Below, piece by piece: positions 57,321 through 64,000 of a DNA stretch of 64,000 nucleotides. Source of the stretch: Skermanella sp. TT6 (lineage in GTDB: Bacteria > Pseudomonadota > Alphaproteobacteria > Azospirillales > Azospirillaceae); NCBI RefSeq assembly GCF_016653635.2, contig NZ_CP067420.1, positions 4,676,001 through 4,740,000 of the forward strand. Direction: 5' to 3'. Both the position numbers and the translations under genes were made by a program. The notes under the pieces were generated by a model. The model searched no databases. It saw nothing but the letters and a program-made list of their open reading frames with translations, and was not told the origin of the DNA. Each line of letters begins with the position of its first letter. The stretch's first letter is position 1.

Positions 57321-57387
57321 CGCCGCCATATCCGGCAACCCATTGATTTAGATACACTATAGCCCATTCCCTTCCAGTGAGGAAGCC

Positions 57388-57879
57388 ATGGGCGACACCT
57401 TCATCATCTCCGGCCTGACCACCAAGCGGGCCGAGCTTTCCGGCATCATCGCGGACCTTGAGAAGCGCATCGGCCAGCACCGGGCCGACTTGGTGCACAT
57501 CGACGCCGTGCTCCGGCTCTACGCCCCTGAGGTGGAGCCAGAGAGCATCGCACCCAAGGCCGTCCGCAAGCGCAACGACTGGTTCAAGCCCGGCGAGCTG
57601 TCCCGCATGGTGCTGGACATCCTCCGCGTGGCGTCGGCGCCGATGACCGGGAAAGAGATCGCCGCCCAGGTCATGCAGCGCAGGGGGCTGGATGCCGGGG
57701 ACGCACGCACCGTCCACCTCGTGGGGAAGCTGGTGCACAACGTCTGCACCCGGCATGCGGCGGATCTGGTGGAGAGGGCCGGGGATGGGAAGGTAGCGGT
57801 GTGGAGGGTGGCACAGTCTGAAAGCCGGCGCTCTGCTCAGCGCGCCGGTTATGTACAAACCTCAGTCCGCAAAGTCTAA
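57388..57879 (+). CDS. Transposon passenger protein of unknown function
   Basis: 163 residues with GAGGAA before the ATG. There is an N-terminal coiled coil (TTKRAELSGIIADLEKRIGQ, then HRADLVHIDAVLRLYAPEVE) and a winged-helix-like C-terminal part (GELSRMVLDILRVASAPMTG, KEIAAQVMQRRGLD). I believe similar proteins accompany IS1595 transposases in alphaproteobacteria, so it may be a transposition accessory or regulator. It overlaps tail-to-tail with the DUF262 gene by 18 bases. Confidence 0.65.
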   Translation: MGDTFIISGLTTKRAELSGIIADLEKRIGQHRADLVHIDAVLRLYAPEVEPESIAPKAVRKRNDWFKPGELSRMVLDILRVASAPMTGKEIAAQVMQRRGLDAGDARTVHLVGKLVHNVCTRHAADLVERAGDGKVAVWRVAQSESRRSAQRAGYVQTSVRKV

Positions 57880-59580
57880 TGACCACGTCTGCACAGCGGT
57901 CTTCGCCAACTCGGCCTGTCTAGCTCGTATTTGGTCGATGCCCCACTCATCATATTGAGCAACCATCCTGGTTAAATAATAACCAGATTCGGCGAGCGTC
58001 GCCTTCTTTTCGGAAAATCCGGAATTCCCTATACCCTTGTTTTTCCTGGCCTGAAGAAGAACCATATTCCCAAGCATTTTTTGCGCCGATTGCGCAACCT
58101 CCGAGTCAATTCCCCAATCAGGGCCAGGATTCATGGGCAGTACATGCTCAAGATTTATCTGTGACTTATCCTCATTTGCTACGTATTCTGGCTGAGGATC
58201 TTCCTTTATCTTATTTTCCATTGCCCTCAAATAGTATCTAGCCAAATGCTCTCGTGACACCCTAGCCGTCGCGAAAGCATCTTCGAATTCCTTGTCAGTA
58301 GGCACATACTTTTTCATGGCTTCGCGGAGTTCCCTAGCTTTTGTAATTTTTTTCGTGCCAACGTCTTGGGCTCGCAGGGAGTATTGTAAATCCAACATAC
58401 CGCCACGCCCCCCGAAAATAAGAAAGCGCACTGACCAGCTCACGAAGAGACGGAATGCCTTGTCGGTTTCAACTGGATCGAAGTGGCGGGCTACGGCGAA
58501 CATCAGCGGCCGAATCTGCTCAACTTTCAGATGCTCATTGATGGTGTGCACATACTGACTTGTGGAGGCTTTGTAAGAATTCCACTTCGGGTGGGTTGAT
58601 GACCAGAGAGCTGCATAGTCAATGGCCGATGTGCTGGAATTCGACAAAAAGTCGATAGCCTTTGTCTGGCCGGTGATGGTCTTCTTTACCCTATCAGCCA
58701 ACTCACGCTCTTTGGTCGGACCGTGCCAGAGAACAAGCAGATGACGGATGTAAGTTACCAACCGCTCATTTGCGTCATCACTAATAGACTCAACAACACT
58801 TGTCGTCGTGTTCCACATCATCTTAGCTTCTTCAAGGCGCGATCCAGCCTTGCTGAAGAGGAAATTTTTTAGGATGTCCGCTTGGGACGCCTTGAGCCCC
58901 CGATCATTCAATGTCTCGAATATGCGAAACGCTCCTATCTCATCAGGAACATAGACGACAACCACCGTAGCATTGTTCTCAATGAACTTAACCCACTTTG
59001 CCAAATAGTCAGCATGGCTCTCTTGGCGTAGCGGCTTCAAAATATCTTCGATGAACTCTTCGGCCAACCTGGATGCAGTCAGCAATCGTTCATTTGAAGG
59101 CCGAACCGCACTCGTGCGTCGAGCCAAAATGTCGTAACCATCATCCTTCGGTGATGGCAAGATGTGTTGTATGAAATAGTCGTTGTCTTCAATATTTAGG
59201 GATATTCTAGGGACAATGTTTTCAGTTTCCATATCGATATTTCGAAGATAAGTATCATCAATTGATCTGGCGCGGCCATCCCTCCCGAGGGTCAGCAACT
59301 TATCCCTTATACGACACAAAAGCACGGTAGTAGTCGCAATACGTTGTTGCCCATCGGCAATAGACGGTATCTCATTACCTGTCTGAATCAGAACAACAGT
59401 TCCTAGAAAATATTCGTCTTCATCGTTGGTTATTGTTTCATGAAGATCGCGAAATAGATCAAGGACATGCTTGTCTTCCCATGCATAGGGACGTTGGTTG
59501 GCCGGTACCACGAGACGCCCTTGCTTCAGCAGCAACCCAAGACCCATATCTTTAAATACGAACTTGCTGCCCGGCATCAT
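57862..59580 (-). CDS. DUF262-DUF1524 protein (GmrSD/SspE-like, predicted defence nuclease)
   Basis: 572 residues. The N-terminal DUF262 has VVPANQRPYAWEDKHV (residues ~24-39) and the ParB-like DGQQR (76-80). The middle is helical (FRIFETLNDRGLKASQADIL). The C-terminal DUF1524 HNH-type nuclease has NLEHVLPMNP (H479) and LGNMVLLQARKNKGIGN. This is the fused form of GmrS and GmrD, Type IV restriction proteins that cut modified phage DNA; SspE has the same layout. The start overlaps the RHH gene stop (TAATG), so production is coupled to that regulator. It is AT-rich relative to the transposase. Confidence 0.88.
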   Translation of the reverse strand: MMPGSKFVFKDMGLGLLLKQGRLVVPANQRPYAWEDKHVLDLFRDLHETITNDEDEYFLGTVVLIQTGNEIPSIADGQQRIATTTVLLCRIRDKLLTLGRDGRARSIDDTYLRNIDMETENIVPRISLNIEDNDYFIQHILPSPKDDGYDILARRTSAVRPSNERLLTASRLAEEFIEDILKPLRQESHADYLAKWVKFIENNATVVVVYVPDEIGAFRIFETLNDRGLKASQADILKNFLFSKAGSRLEEAKMMWNTTTSVVESISDDANERLVTYIRHLLVLWHGPTKERELADRVKKTITGQTKAIDFLSNSSTSAIDYAALWSSTHPKWNSYKASTSQYVHTINEHLKVEQIRPLMFAVARHFDPVETDKAFRLFVSWSVRFLIFGGRGGMLDLQYSLRAQDVGTKKITKARELREAMKKYVPTDKEFEDAFATARVSREHLARYYLRAMENKIKEDPQPEYVANEDKSQINLEHVLPMNPGPDWGIDSEVAQSAQKMLGNMVLLQARKNKGIGNSGFSEKKATLAESGYYLTRMVAQYDEWGIDQIRARQAELAKTAVQTWSLDFAD

Positions 59581-59765
59581 TATCTCCTGTTTATACGAAT
59601 AAAGGGTACCGGACGCGAGGCATCTTCCAGTTCGCGCACCGCCGCGCGCCTAAGGCGCTCACGCATCCACGATGACAAAGAGGCGCCAGCAATATCTGCT
59701 GCCTGCTGGAACCCTTCCTTCTCTTCCGGCTCAAGCCGGATCTTTAGCCATTCTGTCTTGGACAT
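59580..59765 (-). CDS. Small ribbon-helix-helix DNA-binding protein
   Basis: 61 residues from MSKTEWLKIRLEPEEKEGFQ, with GGAGG before the ATG. It is an Arc/CopG-like RHH: strand WLKIRLEPEE, helices EGFQQAADIAG and LSSWMRERLRRAAVRELE. It is the first gene of the DUF262 operon and probably represses its own promoter and perhaps the divergent transposase. The longer open frame upstream is antisense to the transposase and not real. Confidence 0.75.
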   Translation of the reverse strand: MSKTEWLKIRLEPEEKEGFQQAADIAGASLSSWMRERLRRAAVRELEDASRPVPFIRINRR

Positions 59766-59786
59766 CCGAGCCTCCGTCTGCCGAAC

Positions 59787-59815
59787 GTTGTACCCGGCTT
59801 GTCCCCACGAGTCAA
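59787..59815 (-). promoter_or_regulatory. Sigma-70 promoter of the RHH-DUF262 operon
   Basis: On the minus strand TTGACT (59810-59815), 17-base spacer, TACAAC (59787-59792), about 20 bases before the ATG. It lies back-to-back with the transposase promoter. Confidence 0.65.
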
Positions 59816-59824
59816 CAAATTCCA

Positions 59825-59853
59825 TTGATTTGTGGGTACATTGTGGGTACAAT
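59825..59853 (+). promoter_or_regulatory. Transposase promoter with tandem 11-bp repeats
   Basis: TTGATT (59825-59830), 17-base spacer, TACAAT (59848-59853). The spacer and -10 overlap two perfect copies of TTGTGGGTACA (59830-59840, 59841-59851), which look like RHH operator half-sites. Binding there would block the transposase promoter. Confidence 0.65.
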
Positions 59854-59885
59854 TTACTCAAGACCAACGCACCGGATACGATGCC

Positions 59886-60860
59886 ATGTCGCAGCACTTC
59901 CTCATGTCCGCCGCCGCCCGCACGGTCAGCCTGAAGCAGGTTGCGCGCATGACGGACGGGGAAGCGCGGGCGCTGTTCCGTCAAATCCGCTGGCCCGAGA
60001 CGAACGGCGCTCCGGTGTGCCCGCACTGCGGATCGGAGCGTTGCTATTCCTTCGCCACCCGGCCGGTGTTCAAGTGCGCCGCGTGCCGTCGCCAGTTCTC
60101 CGAAACCTCCGGCACCCTGTTCGCGTGGCGCAAACTCCCGATCCGCGACTACCTGATCGCCATCGTGATCTTCGTCAACGCGGTCAAGGGTATCTCCGCT
60201 CTCCAGCTCGGCCGCGATCTCGACGTGCAGTACAAGACGGCCTATGTCCTGGCCCACAAGCTCCGGGAAGCCATGGCTGCGGAAGTCCGGGGCGTGGTGC
60301 TGGGCGGCGACGGTGCCGACGTGGAGGTTGACGGCTGCTATGTCGGTGGCCATGTCCGCCCCGAGAACCGCAAGGAAGACCGGAAAGACCGTCGCCTTGC
60401 CGAGAACCAGAACGGGAAGCGCCAAGTCGTCGTCGTGGCCCGCGAGCGCGACGGGCGCACCGTGACCCAGGTGTTCGGCTCCGAAGAGGAAAGCGTCGCC
60501 TTCATCAAGGCCCGTGTGGACCGGAACTCCACCGTCCATGCCGATGAAGCCGCCGGGTGGAACTCCCTGCACGCCCGCTTTAACATGAAGCGGATCAATC
60601 ATCAGGAAGCCTACAGCGCTGATGACGCCTGCACCAACCAAGCGGAGAGCTACTTCGCCCGTCTGCGCCGCGCGCAGTGGGGCCAGTATCACCGGATCGG
60701 GGGGAAGTACCTCACCCGCTACGCCGCCGAAATGGCGTGGCGTGAAGACCAGCGCCGCACCAGCAACGGCGAACAGTTCCGTACCGTGGGCTTCGGTGCC
60801 GCCGCGCTGCCGCCGTCCGTGGATTGGTGTGGGTACTGGCAGCGCATCCGGGTCGCGTAG
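59886..60860 (+). CDS. IS1595-family transposase
   Basis: 324 residues from MSQHFLMSAAARTVSLKQVA. An N-terminal zinc ribbon (C45-x2-C48 ... C64-x2-C67) is followed by HTH-like helices, and an ISXO2-like DDE domain with D149 (VEVDGCYVGGH), D220 (TVHADEAAGWNSL) and E254 (NQAESYFARLRRAQ). It is the family's cut-or-copy enzyme and looks intact. The codon use is close to the high-GC host, unlike the AT-rich passenger DUF262 gene. Confidence 0.93.
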   Translation: MSQHFLMSAAARTVSLKQVARMTDGEARALFRQIRWPETNGAPVCPHCGSERCYSFATRPVFKCAACRRQFSETSGTLFAWRKLPIRDYLIAIVIFVNAVKGISALQLGRDLDVQYKTAYVLAHKLREAMAAEVRGVVLGGDGADVEVDGCYVGGHVRPENRKEDRKDRRLAENQNGKRQVVVVARERDGRTVTQVFGSEEESVAFIKARVDRNSTVHADEAAGWNSLHARFNMKRINHQEAYSADDACTNQAESYFARLRRAQWGQYHRIGGKYLTRYAAEMAWREDQRRTSNGEQFRTVGFGAAALPPSVDWCGYWQRIRVA

Positions 60861-60984
60861 TCGCTTCGCATCCTAAGATTCGACACTTCGGGTACTTGGC
60901 AGTAATCTCTTCAACTCATCATACCACAAATGGTCGGTTTCGGTCTTTCGCATTCAAACAAATAGAAGGTGAGAGGATATCTCA

Positions 60985-61248
60985 ATGGACTACATCCATG
61001 ACCGCAAGCACCTGAACTCAGGAGACTCGGTTATTGTGCAGTGCTCGCACAGATGCAACATCAGAGTGATGGACGATCATAACTATCAGTTGTTCCAAAG
61101 CGGACGAGAGCACTACTGCCACGGCGGATATTATGAAAGGTTTCCAGCTAGAATCACGGTTCCATCGTCAGGGTACTGGAACGTCACCTTGGATCTTGGC
61201 GGCGGAAGGGCAAACATCAGGTATAATATTGGGTACATGACCCGATAG
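60985..61248 (+). CDS. DUF1883 domain protein
   Basis: 87 residues from MDYIHDRKHLNSGDSVIVQC. The core CSHRCNIRVMDDHNYQLFQS, then YCHGGYYERFPARITVPSSG and YWNVTLDLGG matches DUF1883, a small beta-rich domain that in other bacteria can be joined to TIR domains. Its role is unknown; a link to signalling or defence is possible. It lies inside the transposon between the transposase and the right end. Confidence 0.75.
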   Translation: MDYIHDRKHLNSGDSVIVQCSHRCNIRVMDDHNYQLFQSGREHYCHGGYYERFPARITVPSSGYWNVTLDLGGGRANIRYNIGYMTR

Positions 61249-61565
61249 CTGGAATAGCTCGGCTCGTCGCCCCACTTCCGCTCAGCAATACCGTCGGGAA
61301 CCCGGAGATGTCTCCAGACATAGACAGCGCTGGGAGCTTTTCTGTGTTTTTCGGTGGGTGCTGCGCTTGAATAGGAGGCGTCGAGCAAGAGCGGCTGCCA
61401 TCGGCTTCCGGAAAAACTTCAATCATTCATTGCCTCCAACAGCAAAGGGCCGCCCCACCAAGGCGGCCCTTTCGCTTTGCGCGCGGACACCGCCCATGAA
61501 CGTCTGATGAGGCACTTTACCACGTCGCGCAAGGCTTGTATATATAAACATATCTTTATGTATAA
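61249..61565. other. Non-coding right arm of the transposon
   Basis: About 317 bases with no credible gene. Minus-strand frames here lack a ribosome site and a family match. It contains the terminator at 61444-61472 and an AT-rich stretch (61538-61565) next to the terminal repeat. Confidence 0.55.
61444..61472. terminator. Terminator near the right transposon end
   Basis: AAAGGGCCGCC-CCACCAA-GGCGGCCCTTT, perfect 11-bp arms with A and T runs on both sides. It could insulate the transposon from flanking transcription. Confidence 0.8.
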
Positions 61566-61589
61566 TGGGTGTGTTTGCTACCGAATACC
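61566..61589. repeat. Right terminal inverted repeat
   Basis: Exact reverse complement of 57297-57320. In the interrupted gene's frame it supplies an in-frame TAG (61578-61580), giving a truncated product. Confidence 0.9.
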
Positions 61590-62624
61590 GGAAAGGTCCC
61601 CGGTGGAAACTCCGACATCGACCGTGTCGATCAGCACCGCCGTTGTGGCGGCGGCGACGTCGGCGACAGTGGATGCTGTCAAATCGACCAACCCGCCGCT
61701 TTCTGCCGATCTCTCGGAGAGGTACTCGAGCAGCATCGTCGGAGTCAGGAGCCGGTAGGATGGCGTCGCGGTGGGATCCGGGATAAGCGCAAGCGGCGGC
61801 CGGGCCGCCCTGACGGCAGTCAGAGCCGAGGCGAGCGTATCACCTGAAGAGAGGATGGTCGGCGCCACAAACTTGAAGGTGGTCAACAGCTTGCCTGGAA
61901 GATAGGCCTCAGGCGTAGGCACCGTGCGGGTCACGGCCGGCACCGTCGAGTGGCGAGCCACCCATTCTCTTGTGGACGCGCAACGGAACCCGATGAATTC
62001 CAGGACTCCGTCGTGAACCTGTTTATGATTGATGTGCCGGTAGTGGACAGGTTCGTGATGCGCGATCCTGTTCCTGAAATCGTTGATGGCGGCGACCCGA
62101 TCCTTGACGTAGCCCCTTCCCTTGCCGGCCGGCAGGTTGGGAAAAACCGTTTTGAGGATGCTCTTGCCGCTCACGGGGTCAGGCAACGGCCACAGCCAGC
62201 TGTAGTCACGACGAAAGAGGTTGGACCAGAAGTCAAACGTGAGCGCCGCGACGATGTCGTCCGGACTTGGATGAATGTTCCCGTTCGCTGCCAGTCTGCC
62301 GATCGCCTTCTGGATAGCCGCCTGCGGCTGGATGTTCAGGCGATTATCCAAGTGCCCGGAAACCGGGTTCATCCAACCGGGACCGCCGAAACTGCGTGAG
62401 AATGCCTCGTGCATGGCGTTTCGGGTTATTACCTCGGCAACGTGCAACGGGTACAGGAACGACTTCGCGATCCTGGCATTCCAGAGATACAGCTTCATTG
62501 CCATGTCGCGGTCCGAGCCGCCTACAGCCATTAGGTATGGCGCCAAGCGCGAGGGCGATATCGCCGCATCCAGGTCACTATGTAGCTGCTCTGTATAGTG
62601 GAACAGATCTTGACTTTCCGCCAT
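61578..62624 (-). pseudogene. Abi/HEPN-like gene, 5' part, truncated by the transposon
   Basis: 348 residues before the transposon-supplied stop (last native residues ...VGVSTGDLS, then GIR from the inverted repeat). The Abi_2-like/HEPN motif is NDFRNRIAHHEPVHYRH (about residues 186-202), with DIVAALTFDFWSNLFRRDYS upstream, as in abortive-infection proteins. The C-terminal region (LLTPTMLLEYLSERS onward) looks like a CBS domain completed at 57173-57286. The intact protein would be 382 residues. The truncated form might still fold in its HEPN part. Confidence 0.8.
61590..61599. repeat. Right target-site duplication
   Basis: GGAAAGGTCC, identical to 57287-57296. Confidence 0.85.
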
Positions 62625-62920
62625 TGCCGACTATTCTCAGATCCAGAGCAGCTAGCGCAACGCAAGGCGCAGCACGGACCTCGGGCCAGGTACGCCGCGC
62701 CCGGGGTCTTTTTATTTTAGTATGGCTTGTTGTGGATTTTCCACCCTTATAAGCTGTAACGCCGGCACGGGCATGTCGCAGGGAAGTGTCTGAAGCGTCT
62801 GAGGATTGTCGGCACGTGTCCCTCGCTGGCTTTTGCCTTGTTTCGCCAGCTTCCGAACCGAACTCCCTCTCCTCCGGGTGTAGGGAAGGTCAGGATGAAG
62901 GACCTACCCCGACGCCGCCG

Positions 62921-64000
62921 TCAGCCCGCGACCTCCCGCTCCAGCTCGTTCGCGTCGATGAAGAACTTGGCGGCCCAGTTCAGGTACTCGAAGGTGCCGT
63001 AGCCGCCGTCCACCGGGAAGGAGCCCTTGACGCCGCCGCGGGTTTCCGGCGGGCCGGCGGTGTCCACGGTGCGGCGGACATGGGCGTTCACCTTCAGCGC
63101 CGCGTCGCGGTACCGGGCGTCGCCGGTGTCCCGGTACAGCATCAGCCAGCAATGGGCGACCTGGACGGAGCCGGTCAGGCATACCCAGTCGACCGCCGGC
63201 CGCCACTCCGCCGTCAGCCGGCCGGGAAGCGCCCCGTCGGGGCCGATGCAGCCCAGCAGGCCGTCGGCCAGGCGGATGCCGGCCGCGCGGAAATCCTGGT
63301 CGGGCCGGAAGCGGGACGCCTCCAGGATGCCGCGCAGCGCGTAGCCCAGCGTGTGGGTCAGCGGCCGGTCCGGCTCCTCCAGGCAGCAGTCGTCCATCCA
63401 GCCGTTGGGCCGCTGGCGGCCGATCGCCCAGCGCACCTGGGCCAGGCCCGCCTCGCCCCAGCCGCGCGACGGATCGATCCGGGCGGCCTCCAGCAGGCCC
63501 CAGGCGACATGGGTCTCGTAGCTCTTGTCGTCGGCGCGGGCGAACGGCGTCGGGAAGCGGCGCCAGCAGCCGTCCGCGTCCAGGCTACCGGCCAGCCAGT
63601 CCGCGGCCCGGGTCATGGCCGGACGGTAGGCGTCGCCGAACTCCGCCACGCCGGCCGCCAGCCCCAGCAGGATCTGCCCGGTGTTGAAGGTCACCGGCAC
63701 GCGCGGCGTCTGGCCGACCATGCCGCCCTGGAACCCGCCGTCGGGAAACTGGATCGACACCAGCCAGTCCAGCATGCGCCGTGCCCGCTCGCGCAGGTCG
63801 GCGTCGCCGCGCAGCCGCGCCTGGGCGATCAGCGTCGGCACGATATAGCCGGTCGTCTCCGGGTAGGAGGGCGCCCAGCCGCCCACCAGGCTGAAGTGCC
63901 GCGCCACGCCGCCGTCGCGCGAGGCGGAGTTGTCCTGGGCCGCGCGCAGCCAGTCCAGCGACGCGGCGACCGCCGCCTCGATGCCGGGATCGGCGCGCCG
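62921..64000 (-). CDS. Alpha/alpha-toroid polysaccharide-processing protein (partial)
   Basis: The visible 359 codons end at 62921; the 5' end lies beyond the right edge. Repeated helical pairs with WL-rich motifs (RARRMLDWLVSIQFPDGGFQ, then ADWLAGSLDADGCWRRF, then HTLGYALRGILEAS) indicate an (alpha/alpha)6 toroid like glucuronyl C5-epimerases, lyases or prenyltransferase-like proteins. GC content returns to host level here. Near exosortase/EPS genes it probably acts on the exopolysaccharide. Confidence 0.65.
   Translation of the reverse strand, partial: RRADPGIEAAVAASLDWLRAAQDNSASRDGGVARHFSLVGGWAPSYPETTGYIVPTLIAQARLRGDADLRERARRMLDWLVSIQFPDGGFQGGMVGQTPRVPVTFNTGQILLGLAAGVAEFGDAYRPAMTRAADWLAGSLDADGCWRRFPTPFARADDKSYETHVAWGLLEAARIDPSRGWGEAGLAQVRWAIGRQRPNGWMDDCCLEEPDRPLTHTLGYALRGILEASRFRPDQDFRAAGIRLADGLLGCIGPDGALPGRLTAEWRPAVDWVCLTGSVQVAHCWLMLYRDTGDARYRDAALKVNAHVRRTVDTAGPPETRGGVKGSFPVDGGYGTFEYLNWAAKFFIDANELEREVAG

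Larger units (their letters stand above)
57297..61589. mobile_element. IS1595-type transposon with passenger genes (4293 bp)
   Basis: The ends are perfect 24-bp inverted repeats (57297-57320 and 61566-61589), bordered by the direct repeat GGAAAGGTCC. Gene content: unknown small protein, DUF262-DUF1524 protein, RHH protein (operon), IS1595 transposase, DUF1883 protein. Removing the element plus one direct repeat restores a 382-residue gene. The IS1595 family is known to include members carrying passenger genes. All parts needed for movement look intact. Confidence 0.88.

Noticed and set aside
59766..60692. N-terminal extension of the RHH gene
   Set aside because: It is antisense to the transposase; the ATG at 59765 has a good ribosome site and promoter.
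61131..61426. Minus-strand small genes in the transposon's right arm
   Set aside because: No ribosome site, no family likeness, and overlap with the DUF1883 gene.

Overview
The window is high-GC DNA from an alphaproteobacterium, most likely Rhodospirillales and possibly Skermanella or a relative. The evidence is the base composition, the rpmH-rnpA-yidD-yidC-engB-argB order, the dapD-dapE pair, the number of sensor kinases, and an exosortase-A (XrtA/PEP-CTERM) exopolysaccharide locus. The genus is inferred from gene content, not from a marker comparison.

Layout. Bases 1-10100 lie on the minus strand: a PAS sensor/FIST pair, a large MscS-type channel, a periplasmic binding protein, a DUF294/CBS protein with a degenerate exonuclease partner, and DUF485-actP acetate uptake behind an FNR-like box. 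Bases 10.5-23 kb hold a HisKA_2 kinase, a glycosyltransferase/DUF2064/phosphotransferase cluster, a YnjB-like binding protein, pgk, a methyltransferase, CYTH-CHAD and ParA proteins, the TIGR02587/TIGR02588 pair and a Gly/Ser-rich small protein. Bases 23-27.8 kb hold a histidine kinase, a flavin disulfide oxidoreductase with a TVP38 membrane partner, and an unknown protein. Bases 27.8-37 kb are core genes (ribosomal protein L34, RNase P protein, membrane insertase, EngB, ArgB, HAD nucleotidase, DapD/DapE). Bases 37.3-52.6 kb are signalling and surface polysaccharide genes: a pseudo-receiver LuxR regulator, a hybrid kinase, prsK-prsR-prsT, a methyltransferase, three glycosyltransferases and the exosortase-A-associated O-ligase.

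Bases 52.6-62.6 kb form an accessory island, partly AT-rich. It has a CoiA-like nuclease, a two-gene unit with an XRE/ImmA-IrrE metalloprotease, a scrap of a second glycosyltransferase, and an Abi/HEPN-like gene cut in two. The interrupting DNA is a complete 4.29-kb IS1595-type transposon with perfect 24-bp terminal inverted repeats and a 10-bp flanking direct repeat. It carries a DUF262-DUF1524 (GmrSD/SspE-like) protein translationally coupled to a ribbon-helix-helix protein, a DUF1883 protein and an unknown protein. Removing the transposon and one copy of the direct repeat restores a continuous 382-residue reading frame, so the insertion can be read directly from the sequence. Beyond the island a toroid-fold polysaccharide-modifying protein runs off the right edge.

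A second mobile signal is a small dispersed inverted-repeat element at about 23.1, 32.5 and 47.1 kb. At two sites its outer end supplies the stop codon of the adjacent gene.
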